Source of the DNA: Helicoverpa zea
Lineage: Eukaryota; Arthropoda; Insecta; Lepidoptera; Noctuidae
Reading direction: 5' to 3'
NCBI RefSeq assembly: GCF_022581195.2
Contig: NC_061456.1
Location: 13,828,501-13,892,500 of the forward strand
DNA: 64,000 nt
The stretch's first letter is position 1, and every line of letters starts with the position of its first letter. A program made the position numbers and the translations under genes. The notes beneath the pieces are model-generated. The model had not been told where the DNA came from. It did no database searches and saw only the letters and a list, made by a program, of their open reading frames with translations. Positions 28,501 to 38,900 of the stretch are shown here, piece after piece.

Positions 28501-30780
28501 ACAAAAGGATTTTTTTAACGATTTATGTTTACGTAGTTTAGATGTTAAAAAGGGGTTTCATACCAATTTATTATTACTATTAACAATTTGCCTTTGTGTA
28601 AAAAATACAATAATATTGTGTAATGTCCCCTCTGATGGAGTACAATAGAATCCCTTGCATCGGACTGTAGTACAGGCGGACATACAAACTGATCGCTGAC
28701 CATTCGTTTATTAAATGCATCGATTTTTACATGATAGGCTGCAATATCATTGATATCTACTTATGGTGTATTTTCTGTTATTTTAGTACCAAACTTATAG
28801 TTTGTGTTTGTCTGATGTATACAAATTTAACGACTCTGAATAATTAAGCAAATTGGGTATTTTAGGTGACATAACTACCTAGATATAGAGTCGATTTAAT
28901 AATATACGAGTGGACCACTATTTTCCTCCAAATATTTCAAAATGTTGCGTAATATAAAATAAGTTTAGTTTGAATATTTTACCATCAGGAAACTGCCTAA
29001 AAAGCGGTTGTCCTCACATTGTTAACGGAATACTTTCTAAACCACGGGATAAAGTACCTACAATAGGCTACGAATATTTAAATATGCACTTGCGCAATCT
29101 GTAGTATGGGAATTTATTGAAATGAGTTAACTTGTTGGGAACTTGTTCGAGATGACGAGGGGTGCGAGATGCCCCTCACCGGTCAGCCTCCCGCCGGTGC
29201 AACACCCGGCTCACCAGAAATGCGTTAGAAAACCAGTTACAAAAATAACTGAAATACAAACACGTTTCTACATTAATTACAAACGTAAAATAAACTACAT
29301 ACCAAGCCAAGTTCAAAAAAGTCAATGTTATACTGTCTGACTGTAAGTTACCTACTAACTAATCGGTGAACATTAACAAAATAACATAAATTTTCCTTTA
29401 ACTCGACGAACGAGTAATCCATACGTAAGGCTCGCACTTACGACAGAATATAAAAACTTATATCAGCGGCGGCTATAACAATTTATGTGCCGTTACAATC
29501 GTATGCAAAAATCGTCCTTGGACCGTTCGCCATTAGCGATGCGTAATTAATTTAAATATATTCAAGGTGTGCTCACTTTCGGACTATTCATATGATTTTT
29601 ACAGAAGCGTACCTCAGGCGGAAATGTGCAGAGATGCGCACGCGCCGCCCTGCGCTGTCGCCGCATGCGTCACATGCAGGTGCACTTGCATAACCACTTG
29701 CCAAATATTTGAATTAGCTTTTAGGATTAACATATAACATTAACATACAATCCTAGAATTTACTAATACTCGAAAAATAACCTACCAATTTATAAAACAC
29801 TAGCGATATAAATATTGGCACTTATTGATCAATAAATATACTTACTTGTGTAGTTAATTTCCATTCGCTGATATCTAAATTGCAAATGTTTGTACGTCAC
29901 TCAGCAGTAGGTATATGGTTTAGTTTTTATTCATCATTGTCATTTTGATCTTTCCCCTTCAGAACGCGTCACTTTGTCGTTAACCCTTTCGGCGAACATG
30001 ATGGCTGCGGCTGATACGGTGTTACACTAATGTAAGTGAATTTGTTTTATGAAATTTTTCACTATGTTTAATATTCTCCACCTCCTGGTTTGCTGAATGA
30101 CTCGGATGCTGCAGGTTGTCCCGGGGGCGCGTGACGTGGCTGCGCGCGCGCATTCTCATGGTAATCCGCGTGATGATGCAGTCCGCACATGCAAATCGCT
30201 TATTGATAAACAAATACTGGCATTATAAGTTTTATTGCGCATTGTCGGCCGGAGTCGGTGACCGCGCAGATTTGAATTTATAATGTTTTTTATTGTTTCG
30301 CCTCCATTGTATAATATTTGTGTTACTATTACTACTATATTAGTGGGCATCGTTTACGTTGAGCTGTCATAACTTTAAAATCAGCCACTCGACTTGAGTA
30401 TGGTAAACATTTTTTGTTAGGGTGTACTTAATGTCACATAACGGGTCGCCCTCTATCCTACAATAGATTTTTTAATAGTAGACAAAAGTTTGTTTGTCGT
30501 TTTATAGAAAATCCTAATTTATATAAATTGAACACTAAGTTAAACAAAATGAAATTGATTTTATACTATCTATCAACAAATGTATATAATAAAAAAAAAA
30601 TTACACCCGCTAGTAAGATTGTGTTATTCTTTTGATTGTTTGTTTGTAACTTTGTACAAAAATATAAACTGATTTGTAAATGTGAACACCATGTAGCATT
30701 TTAATCTTTTTTTAAATTATTTATTCTCATATTCTTTGTCTATTGTGATTCTACATGATCTTCGCATGTTATTATAGTAT
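19566..30780. other. Long noncoding region, no gene recognised
   Basis: Roughly 11 kb without a recognisable gene. CpG-rich patches occur near 20700-20840, 24220-24320 and 25980-26060. The longest open frames (128 codons, minus, 21411-21797; 116 codons, plus, 23528-23878) show no family features and are compatible with chance. A 66-codon plus-strand frame at 26206-26406 has a protein-like composition but no identity. The palindrome CGATACGTATCG lies near 26695. No tRNA, snRNA or known miRNA was spotted by eye. Confidence 0.5.
24220..24320. other. CpG-rich patch
   Basis: A dense run of CG dinucleotides, many as CGCG or GCGC, stands out sharply from the AT-rich flanks. Such patches in insect genomes can be promoters or enhancers, but nothing here shows transcription. 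Confidence 0.4.
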
Positions 30781-30789
30781 GTATCAATA

Positions 30790-30981
30790 CATACAAGCTG
30801 TAATACCTATTATTTTTAAAAAGAGTAACCATGGAGTTTCTTGCCCGTTCTTCTCCATAGGAAGCTACTTTTGGAATGGGCAACTAGAATCAACTTTATT
30901 TATATTTTTTGACGTTCATAAGTGCTTGTGAAAGCCTAAATGAAATAAATGATTTGACTTGACTTTGATTTTGACTTTGAT
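30790..30981 (+). mobile_element. 3' end of a LINE-type retrotransposon
   Basis: The segment ends in 'cctaaatgaaataaatgatt' followed by short TTGACT/TTTGAC-type repeats. That arrangement fits the 3' untranslated end and tail of a lepidopteran non-LTR retrotransposon. It also contains the words GAGTAACCATGGAGTTTC and TTGCCCGTTCTTCTCC, which I associate with that repeat class. No reverse transcriptase frame is attached, so this is a heavily 5'-truncated, dead copy. The upstream limit is uncertain and could lie as far back as about 30540. The clade (CR1, jockey or other) is not resolved. Confidence 0.5.
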
Positions 30982-31570
30982 ATAAATACAAGCAAGTATA
31001 GAACAATTAAATGTTACCATTTAAATTGTCAATAGTTGAGTACGATTTTAGATTGTTGTAGCATCGCGTAGCAACTGACTGCGGGAAAAATGTATCACAT
31101 TATAATTGCAGCGTTGTGTATTATGTCATGTAAGTATTCATATCTTCAAATTGTTACATTTAGTTATAAATTTTGAATTGTGTATGAATAGGAAAAACAA
31201 ATGAAATGTTGACGACGACCACTGTGCAAAGAGTGCTACGACTGAAATGATGAACAAGACCTGATCATCAATCATCAATGCAGTGGTTATAAATCTACTC
31301 CCAGAATGATATCAATTCTTCAGTATAGTTCTATAATGTGATCCTGTGTCTCACGTGTCTAATTATATCGAGAGGCGTGTCAAAGAGACACTCTGTCGCT
31401 GATAACTGACTGACGTTTGCACAACTGTGCGATATCTTAGCGACGTAAAGCGTTCTATTGTGCTACTAATTAATATATTACTTATATATTGTATGTATTG
31501 TCACATGTTGGCATCGCTATTGTATAGAAATCTTATATTTTGACAAGTGGACCAGATTGCCACTTTTTAA
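30982..31570. other. Spacer between repeats
   Basis: No gene or repeat end recognised; unique-looking AT-rich DNA between the LINE tail and the 2.45 kb repeat. Confidence 0.5.
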
Positions 31571-31660
31571 GGTTCCGTACCTCAAAAGGAAAAAACGGAA
31601 CCCTTATAGGATCACTTTGTTGTCCGTCTGTCTGTCTGTATGTCTGTCAAGACACTTTAT

Positions 31661-32480
31661 CTCAAGAACGCGTGGACGTATGAAGCTGAAATTCACATGA
31701 AATACTCAGGTCTATTGTCCCTTTGAGCTGTGAAAATATCAAACTTCTAAACCAACCCAATCAAAAGATACAGCCGATTAAATCGATATTTTCAACAAAT
31801 TTTCGACACTCGCAAAGGAATCAAAACCTACAGGATACTTCCTGCAAACTCAGAGTCTTGAAATTTGGCATGAAGCATTGGCATATGATGCAAATATAGG
31901 AAAAATTTCGAAAATCTCTTTTTTTTAGTTATATAATATGAAAAAAAATATTTTAATAAAATGAAACTTACTACCTTATTTCTCACGAACGAATAAAGGT
32001 ATCAAATTGAAATTTATACCAAATACTTAGGTCTATTGTCCCTTTAAGCAGTGAAAAAATCAAACTTCTAAATTGACGCGATCAAAAGATACAGCAGTTA
32101 TACCGACACCGTAGACGAATTTCCGTCACACGCTAGGGAATCAAAACCTACAAGGTACTTCCCGTGAACTCAGAATCTTGAAATTCGGCACGAAGCAACG
32201 TTATATAGTACAGATAAAGGAAAAATTGCGAAAATGATAAATTTGAAGTTACATAAAATATTAAAATATTATTTTTGCTTACATGAAATAAAATATTTTT
32301 TTAATAATTATAAACTTACTACCTACCCTTTTTCACATGAACGCGTAGAGATATTAAAGTTGAAATTTATATCAAACACTTCTTAAATATAATTGCCTCT
32401 AAACTGTGAAAAATTTTAAATCATTCAAAGGTCATTGGGCACCTTAGTATGGAAACCATACCCACGGCGGATACGAATGA
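31661..32480. repeat. Three diverged tandem modules of about 320-350 bp
   Basis: Modules begin near 31661, 31981 and 32331. Each carries a version of 'cacgaacg..aaagttgaaattta', then 'ggtctattgtccctttgag' and 'tgtgaaaa'. The first two also share 'gaatcaaaacctacaggat' and 'actcagaatcttgaaatt'. The third is cut short near 32460. This shows an internal amplification within the repeat, old enough for the copies to have drifted clearly apart. Confidence 0.55.
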
Positions 32481-32783
32481 AATATAGCACAGTATAATGA
32501 TAAAGGCTCTGATTTACTATGGCATTAGTCGCATCAATGTGAATCATGGGAATCTAGAGAAAATCAGGTGTAAACATCAAATATTTTCCTCATTTCAATG
32601 GGGAATCTCAAATCCGTGCCGTTTAAACGACCAAGTTAAAACTGGATTCTCAGATGTATGTCTGGTGATACTATCAAACAGTGAAGGTTTAGAGCTTACC
32701 TGATGATGAAGACGTGAGAAAGTCGAGAGAACTCCTCAACGGTATGTTTTAGTTACGTCGTGTTTGGGCTTATATTGTTTATA

Positions 32784-32856
32784 TGCATCGGTCTAGATCT
32801 CGGTGGTTAAATAAATATAGATGCATCCTCTAGACACCGACTTCTAGACCGATGCA
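32784..32856. ncRNA. miRNA-precursor-sized hairpin inside the repeat
   Basis: TGCATCGGTCTAGA (32784-32797) pairs perfectly with TCTAGACCGATGCA (32843-32856). After a symmetrical 2x2 internal loop the stem continues with TCGGTG/CACCGA (32800-32805 with 32835-32840), leaving a 29-base loop. The 22-base arms and 73-base total match the size of animal pre-miRNAs. The loop repeats part of the arm (a near copy of GCATC..CTAGA). Transcription and Dicer processing are unproven, and no known miRNA seed is recognised. A transposon-derived hairpin with no product is the alternative. Confidence 0.3.
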
Positions 32857-34057
32857 CCTAACATCTTTTTAATTTCTTTCTTGCTTTTGTTTTCTTGTTG
32901 CTTTTTTATATGTTTGAAGTTGGATTTGTTTGTAAAATGCTACAAAATAAAATAAAGCCGACTTTATAAAACAAAGAAAAGGACAGAATTACACTTTTGT
33001 CAAGGCTCTAGAAACGTAAAGCCAGCAGACCCGAATCCTACTCTCTAGCAGTCGTTGTTACAATTCGACAGTTACAAGTCGTCAGGCAGTTTCGAAAAAA
33101 ACCTGAAACTGGGGCTCGTTAGGTGATTCATCCCTCAAAAATAAAAGATCCCATTACCAAGACCTAAAATAAAATAAGCTCCAACACAAAGTTACGTTAT
33201 AAATTGTAAAGGAGTTCCCATAACTATATCTGATCTTTGCTATCGATCCCACAATAGCAGTCAAACCTATCTATGTGGAAAGTCTTCGCCAATACGAATA
33301 AAATAAGCCCAAACACGTGGTAGTTGCAACATACCTTTCAGGAGTTCCCTCGACTCTCTGTAGTCTCCATAATCAAATCAGCTCCAAACCTTCACTGTTT
33401 ACTAGTACCCTCAAAAATACACTCACATGTCTGGTTTTGACTTGATGCGTGCCTACAATATTCAAGAGTTGCCCTCGATTTCTCTGGGTTTCCAGATCCT
33501 CATCAGATCCTGGTCATCCGAATTGGCATCTTCCTTCTTTATGAAAAGTCTTTAACAATAAAAACTAGCATTGCAACCTGTACAATCCTCTGAAACTGCT
33601 TGTCTTCTATATTTTTCAAACGATCCTGGACATTCGTCTCCATGGTATTTTAATAAAATATTTATATTCAAAGAAACGTCATACCATTCTCCACGATTTA
33701 AAAGTACTTTGATTCATGTCCGCCACTTTTTACAAAGCGGGTCAGATATGCTCAATGACCTTTAAGACATAATTAGTTATTTTCAATCAGATTTCTGAAG
33801 GATGACTATAAATTTATTTATACACAACATTTAATTTTGTAACTTTAATAAAATAACTTTTACAAGGTACTGGCCTACTATTTTAGTTATATTATAAGTA
33901 AAATAAAAAATATTAACTATTTTGTCTCTCACGAAATTACCATAACTATGATTGTTCTAAACTGAACGGTTGGCGCGAGACTCACTTTTTATCAATACAG
34001 GATTTGTACGGAACCCTCGGTGCGCGAGTCCGACTCGCACTTGGCCGGTTTTTTTTT

Positions 34058-34370
34058 AAATGAGTAAGCAACATTTCCGTCCTTGAAACGCGCGAAATTG
34101 CGTTAATATTGTATTCAGCATATTACACAGCAACTGGTACTATTGATACAGATTACCTACTTAATAGTTGCTACGATTAATGCTTCTTTAATGTATTCTA
34201 ATATATGTATATTTTACACAACGAACAATTTGATAGTATGAATCCATCAGATATTTAAATATCTGGAGTAACAACAGTTTACCGCCTTCTTTGTACGTCG
34301 TAAGGGAAGTAATACTATTAGATACTCCTAAAATGCTCTTAAAAAATAACATGAGCTTAGTGCGGTTTCA
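34058..34370. other. Spacer between repeats
   Basis: Nothing recognised; short AT-rich stretch with no open frame of note. Confidence 0.5.
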
Positions 34371-34500
34371 AACTCAATAACTCAATAACTTTATTGCATT
34401 CCATAATGTGTACAGGCTGGTGGGTAAAATTAAAAGAAACAAATATGGACCCTGTCGGGCACAGCAAAGTTAGTTTTTAGAGGAGAGGACGAAGAGCGCT
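34371..34500 (-). mobile_element. Reversed 3' end of a LINE-type element
   Basis: Read on the minus strand the segment ends in AATAAAGTTATTGAGTTATT followed by GAG, that is, a polyadenylation-like AATAAA and a short tandem (ATTGAGTT) tail. This is typical of a non-LTR retrotransposon 3' end. Only the end is present. The family was not identified and the inner boundary is approximate. Confidence 0.4.
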
Positions 34501-34880
34501 TTTTAAACATAATAATATTGAATTAAATGTAGAAAATCTTATTATATTTAGATATTTGAGTAGGTATTATTTCTGTGTAGATTTATTTCCATTTTACTTA
34601 TTTATTATTTATTAAATTTATATTCGTTTATTTATGTATTATTAATTTATATTATAAATATTCTATATTATGTATTAATCGTTATTAATTATAAAAACCC
34701 ACATAATATGTACATAAAACCCACATGCAGCGTAGGAAACCGAATCCCAGCCTATCCGAATACCCTTTAGCCAAACACCTCGTTCAATTTGAGTAACAAA
34801 TGGAAAATAGAAGTGTAAGTTTATGTTTATGAAGCTAAGGCCACCGAGCTACTTAATAAGCAAACGACGACGTTGGCTTA
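34501..34880. repeat. AT-rich low-complexity stretch
   Basis: From about 34510 to 34700 the sequence is dominated by TTTATT/TATTAA words without a fixed period. The remainder up to 34880 is ordinary sequence that could be the untranslated leader of the coding-like fragment that follows. Confidence 0.4.
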
Positions 34881-35066
34881 ATGTCTGCATCGCGAGGTGT
34901 TGGCAATGTTCCGTTATCTCGTCATCAGGCTCCCAGCAGTAAAGTACGCGCTGGTCCTCCCACACCGCTGATCCCACTGACGAACAGGTTGCCAGTGCCT
35001 ACTGGTGGCGCAACCAACCTGCCACCACAAGCCTCTTGCAATTACTTTACATCATTTACAATAGTC
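34881..35066 (+). pseudogene. Proline-rich coding-like fragment, possible retroelement 5' leader
   Basis: A plus-strand frame starts at an ATG (34881). It reads about 54 residues of proline/serine-rich protein with words such as LIPLTNRLPVPTGG and NLPPQ before running into the duplicated target site. GC content is clearly above that of both flanks. The peptide is reminiscent of N-terminal leaders I associate with lepidopteran R4/Dong-like retrotransposon proteins, although that comparison is from memory. If so, it would be a 5' remnant of another copy lying in the opposite orientation to the neighbouring element. It has no partner domain, so it is treated as a fragment. An unrelated gene exon cannot be excluded. 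Confidence 0.3.
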
Positions 35067-35081
35067 GTAGGTTTGTATAAT
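35067..35081. repeat. Target-site duplication, 3' side of the retrotransposon
   Basis: GTAGGTTTGTATAAT is repeated exactly at 38196-38210. The two copies bracket the R4/Dong element; the base outside each copy differs (C versus G before, C versus A after), which fixes the duplication at 15 bp. Confidence 0.85.
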
Positions 35082-38000
35082 CTAGTCATTTATTTATTTA
35101 GAACATATAATTTACATTTTTAAATATTAACTATAAAAATAAAAAACATTTAAAAATATAAAAAATAGGTTGCCACCGATATCGGGCACAGGGTCCAAGG
35201 TACCGGTGGTTAGGGTCCCAGAGACAGAAACCTCCTCACAATACGTGCCGTATCAAGGAGTACTGCCTTCTGAATCAGTCCCTTGATCCAGCCGCCCAAC
35301 GAGAGCCTCCTGAGGTGTTCGTCGAGGCTCTTGGCTATTAAACCATTGGCCGTAACGACAATCGGCACAACAACAGCCGTGTCGACACTCCACATGGCGA
35401 CAACCTCGTGCGCTAAGTCGAGATACTTTATTTGTTTCTCTTTCTCAGCTTTCACAAGGTTCTCGTCATGCGGAACGGCGACATCGACTATCATCGCGCG
35501 GCGCGCTAATCGATCTATCACCACAATATCAGGCTTATTGGCTACAATAGTCCTGTCAGTGATGATAGATCGATCCCAGTACAACGTGATATGGTCCTTT
35601 TCGAGAACTGGGTCGGGCGCATACTTGTAGTACGGTACCTCAAGGTCTACAAGGTTGTATTGCAGAGCAAGCTGCTGGTGGATGATCTTGGCCACTTGGT
35701 TATGTCTGTGCAAATATTCACCATTAGCCAAACGAGAACAACCAGATATAATATGTCTGATAGACTCACCCGGATGGTGACATGCCCGACATATGTCAAC
35801 CGTCCCGTCTTTCACGATATATCTCCGGTAGTTATTCGTAAGGATAACTTCGTCCATAATTGCACATACAAACCCTTCGGTTTCTCCAAACAAGTCACCG
35901 AAGCGTAGCCAAGATACGGACGCTTTGAAGTCTACATCGGGGCCATGAAGAGCCCCGAAGAAGCGTCCGTGTAGCTGTTTGCTCTGCCATACCTCCCTGC
36001 GATCGTGGGTAGTTAGTACGACAGGTTTGCGCCAGTTCTCATTTGCCAACGACAGCCGGGTGAGTCCTCTGTCCACTGCCACCATATCACGGTGCATACC
36101 CACGTCGCTTTTGAGAAAATATTCTCTGAGACTGCACACCTCGCGGTTTTGGAGCGTCTTTGCATTTAAAAAGCCTCGGCCTCCACATTTCCGTGGGATG
36201 TACAGTCTCATCACTGACGATCGTGGGTGATGCATTCGTTCTGCGGTCAGCAGTGTGCGGACTTTCCTATCCAGGGCGTCCAATTCAGTTTGAGTCCATT
36301 TGAGTATGCCGAAAGAGTACATCACGACTGGCATGACCCAACCATTAAAGGCGCGAACCTTGTTGCCTCCCGATAAGGAACTTTTCAGGACCTTATTCAG
36401 GCGGCCAAAGAAACGCTCCCGTAATGACTGTTTCATGACAGCCACATTGATGCCTAACCCCTCCGCCATACCCAAGTATTTATATGTATCGTTTGCGGAG
36501 AGTGATCTCAGGTTTATAGAATCTGAGAGTTGTACTCCCTCAGATTCCACAATTCCCCCTCGCTTTACATGCATGACTGCACATTTGTCCACACCAAATT
36601 CCATCCTGATGCAACTACTGAAAGTTTCAGTGACCTTCAGTAGCTTCATCAGCTGCAATTCTGTGGTGGCAAACAGTTTCAGATCGTCCATGTAAAGCAA
36701 ATGGGATATAACCTGACCCCCTCTCCGCAAAGGATAGCCCAACCCCGAGCCCTCTAGCAATGTGCTCAGAGGGTTCAAGGCCAGGCAAAACCAAAGTGGA
36801 CTCAAACTGTCACCCTGGAAAATTCCCCGCTCGATCTTAATAGGATCGCCGGTCCCTTCAATTTCTCGACATCCTGGATAGTGAAGAACCGTTCTCCATT
36901 GCTCCATACATGACGCAAGAAAGGCGCGTAGAGTTGAGTTTATTTTATACAACTCCAGTACCCTCTTAAGCCATGTATGGGGGACCGAGTCGTAGGCCTT
37001 CTTATAGTCTATCCAACATGTCGACAAATTCTTTCGGGATCGCCGAACCTGTTGGCTGATGACCATATCAGTGAGGAGCAGCTCCTTAGTAGCACGGGAC
37101 CCCTTCTTACATCCATTTTGAGAAGTTGACATAATTGAATATTTTTCAATATGTTGATTTATTTTTAATCTCAAAATAGATGTAAGAAGTTTATAGACCG
37201 TCGGTAAACAAGTGATCGGTCTATAATTTTTGGGTTCCGCGGTACTACCTGATTTATGGAGCAGGTGGGTAATCCCTGTTGTTAGAAACTGTGGGAGCGA
37301 CCCGGCTTCTAAGGATGACTGAAACTGTGATGCTAAACAGGGGTGCGAACTTTGCAGCCACTTTAACCAGAAATTGTGCAGTCCGTCCGGCCCTGGTGAT
37401 TTCCAATTCTGCATCGGACGGACTGCATAGGCTACGTCGGAGGAGGTAATATTAACCTCTTCCATTTCTGGTATTTTTTCACACTCTCGCTCAACATCAC
37501 GTGTCCAGTCACCCTCCTCGTGACAGACGGGCGTCGACCAGAGGTTGCGCCAAAACATGTTTGTGGCATCATCATCCGGTCGGCTCCCGTCCATCACGCA
37601 TTGCTCAGGTTGCTCCCAAGTTCTATATACCCACCTTTGGTCACTCTGGAACATACGATTCTGGGTGTAACGTTCTACCCGTCGTTTATACCTTCGAATA
37701 CGGCTCGCCCATGCACAGACTTTTTGCCTCAGGAAGTCGATGCGCTCTGTGACACGTGACATATATTCATGAGGACTGAGTCCAGTCCCCACAAATGCAC
37801 GCCTCACAAAGCGCATCACCCGTGGTCGGGTATTACCCTCCCTGAAGCAATATAGTTTGCCAATGAGTACTCTGGCCCCCTCGATACGACGCTCAATCCT
37901 GCATTGCCAGGCTGGTACCGCTAACTTTGGTCGTGTGGCTCTGTCCTTGTCAGGGAATTTGACATTAGCCACACGACATGCAGCAACAGCCGCGCAATAC

Positions 38001-38195
38001 ATAATTGAGTGTGTATCAAGGAGGTCTTCGCTGTTTTCAAAATATTTTTCCAACAGCGAATCCAGAGCACACACCAGCGCCCTATTTTGTCTGTGCATAG
38101 GCAAGCGTGGTAGTCGTGGTCGGCTTTCGACGGGTGAGTATCTAAACTCCAGAATCGCATCCTCCAGAGCACTCCTCACCTGTTCATTGCACTGG
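35082..38195 (-). mobile_element. R4/Dong-clade non-LTR retrotransposon, 5'-truncated copy
   Basis: A 3114-bp insertion on the minus strand, bounded by a perfect 15-bp target-site duplication. It holds one long frame and a 128-base 3' untranslated end finishing with repeated TAAA units and GACTAG; there is no long poly-A. Restriction-like-endonuclease retrotransposons of this clade use target-primed reverse transcription. Dong-type members are known to favour TAA-rich targets, and here the element's upstream flank on its own strand contains CTAATAATATTATA. The coding frame is open to the very first base after the duplication, so the 5' end was lost by incomplete reverse transcription. Intact frame plus perfect duplication indicate a recent event. 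Confidence 0.9.
35210..38179 (-). CDS. R4/Dong-type reverse transcriptase with restriction-like endonuclease
   Basis: A 989-codon frame encodes the enzyme that nicks the target and copies the element's RNA there. Domains in order: a basic N-terminal region (about 90-180) and reverse transcriptase (about 255-620) with WKSPGPDG at 259-266, DYKKAYDSVPH at 391-401, GIFQGDSLSPL at 452-462 and the catalytic YMDDL at 496-500. Then follow a thumb-like region, a CX2CX8HX4C knuckle at C797, C800, H809 and C814, and a restriction-like endonuclease with KPD at 882-884 and D899, followed by lysines at 910-918. This C-terminal CCHC plus PD-X14-D order is the signature of the R2/R4 branch; I place it in R4/Dong by overall character and TAA-rich target, without an alignment. 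The listed start is a GTG and is not a true start: the frame stays open five codons further, to the 5' junction, so the N-terminus is missing. No stop or frameshift interrupts it. Translation would need an outside promoter and start. Confidence 0.9.
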   Translation of the reverse strand: MRSALEDAILEFRYSPVESRPRLPRLPMHRQNRALVCALDSLLEKYFENSEDLLDTHSIMYCAAVAACRVANVKFPDKDRATRPKLAVPAWQCRIERRIEGARVLIGKLYCFREGNTRPRVMRFVRRAFVGTGLSPHEYMSRVTERIDFLRQKVCAWASRIRRYKRRVERYTQNRMFQSDQRWVYRTWEQPEQCVMDGSRPDDDATNMFWRNLWSTPVCHEEGDWTRDVERECEKIPEMEEVNITSSDVAYAVRPMQNWKSPGPDGLHNFWLKWLQSSHPCLASQFQSSLEAGSLPQFLTTGITHLLHKSGSTAEPKNYRPITCLPTVYKLLTSILRLKINQHIEKYSIMSTSQNGCKKGSRATKELLLTDMVISQQVRRSRKNLSTCWIDYKKAYDSVPHTWLKRVLELYKINSTLRAFLASCMEQWRTVLHYPGCREIEGTGDPIKIERGIFQGDSLSPLWFCLALNPLSTLLEGSGLGYPLRRGGQVISHLLYMDDLKLFATTELQLMKLLKVTETFSSCIRMEFGVDKCAVMHVKRGGIVESEGVQLSDSINLRSLSANDTYKYLGMAEGLGINVAVMKQSLRERFFGRLNKVLKSSLSGGNKVRAFNGWVMPVVMYSFGILKWTQTELDALDRKVRTLLTAERMHHPRSSVMRLYIPRKCGGRGFLNAKTLQNREVCSLREYFLKSDVGMHRDMVAVDRGLTRLSLANENWRKPVVLTTHDRREVWQSKQLHGRFFGALHGPDVDFKASVSWLRFGDLFGETEGFVCAIMDEVILTNNYRRYIVKDGTVDICRACHHPGESIRHIISGCSRLANGEYLHRHNQVAKIIHQQLALQYNLVDLEVPYYKYAPDPVLEKDHITLYWDRSIITDRTIVANKPDIVVIDRLARRAMIVDVAVPHDENLVKAEKEKQIKYLDLAHEVVAMWSVDTAVVVPIVVTANGLIAKSLDEHLRRLSLGGWIKGLIQKAVLLDTARIVRRFLSLGP

Positions 38196-38210
38196 GTAGG
38201 TTTGTATAAT
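38196..38210. repeat. Target-site duplication, 5' side of the retrotransposon
   Basis: Second exact copy of GTAGGTTTGTATAAT. It is followed by ATTATTAG, so the original target was TAA/ATT-rich on this side. Confidence 0.85.
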
Positions 38211-38884
38211 ATTATTAGATCATCTCAAAATAACTGATTTGTTTATTTTGCTTTCAAAACAGTAGTAGAAATGTTTTCAAGCAAATCTAATCTAATGATT
38301 CACTATGAATAGATCTAACATCAAAACGCACTTTTTTAACCACCGATCCTGTGGTATAAATAATGCGTCTCCAGTGCCATCTACCAATTACATAAGAAAT
38401 TACTTATCAATCAGTTTAACCATTTCGTCGTTATTGCGTAGCAAATATTTCAACTGTCTTTTACCCTATACTGCATAGGATAGAGGTAAATAGCATACTA
38501 TGAATTCTGGTAAGAGATCGAAATCATAGCCAACTTACATCTCTATTTAACGAAATAAACATCGTTAAGTGTACAATTGTGGTGTTTTTTGTGGCAGCTT
38601 AAAGAATAGGTGGTCAGCTGCGGCCGAGGGCTGCTGCGTGGGGCAGTAATCACATTACCCGCTAAATGGATTGTAGCGCGCCCCGCGACTTCACCCGCTG
38701 AGGGGCTACTTACAGCATACACTGATTTGTTGGCCCACCACCTCCATAACCGATGCAGTCAAATAAATTCGGCATTTAAAGCTGGCTTTAAATCATAAAT
38801 GAGTAGCCTTATAACATCGTACTGGAACTGGTCAGGATAAATCAATCGTTGGGTTCTCACCTGCTTATTTAATTGTAATACTTA
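38211..38884. other. Flank between retrotransposon and possible gene
   Basis: No protein recognised. If the segments at 38.9-39.4 kb form a real gene on the minus strand, this stretch would hold its downstream intron or 3' end; a GTAAGTATT donor-like word (minus strand) sits at 38885. A CpG-richer patch lies at 38620-38700. Confidence 0.4.
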
Positions 38885-38900
38885 CCGTCGATTACTTCAA

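Larger units (their letters stand above)
31571..34057 (-). repeat. 2.45 kb dispersed lepidopteran repeat with inverted ends
   Basis: The ends GGTTCCGTAC (31571-31580) and GTACGGAACC (34006-34015) are exact inverted complements. The right end continues with the phrase CTCGGTGCGCGAGTCCGACT and then GGCCGG and a T run. I recognise this terminal phrase as a common lepidopteran repeat, usually written on the opposite strand, hence the minus assignment. No transposase or other protein of useful length is encoded. Inside are three diverged tandem modules (about 31661-32480) and a hairpin at 32784-32856. The class is unresolved: the inverted ends suggest a DNA transposon derivative, but no target duplication was identified. 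Confidence 0.5.

Noticed and set aside
35283..38237. Several plus-strand open frames of 80-130 codons across the retrotransposon
   Set aside because: They are antisense shadows of the long reverse transcriptase frame and show no domain of their own.
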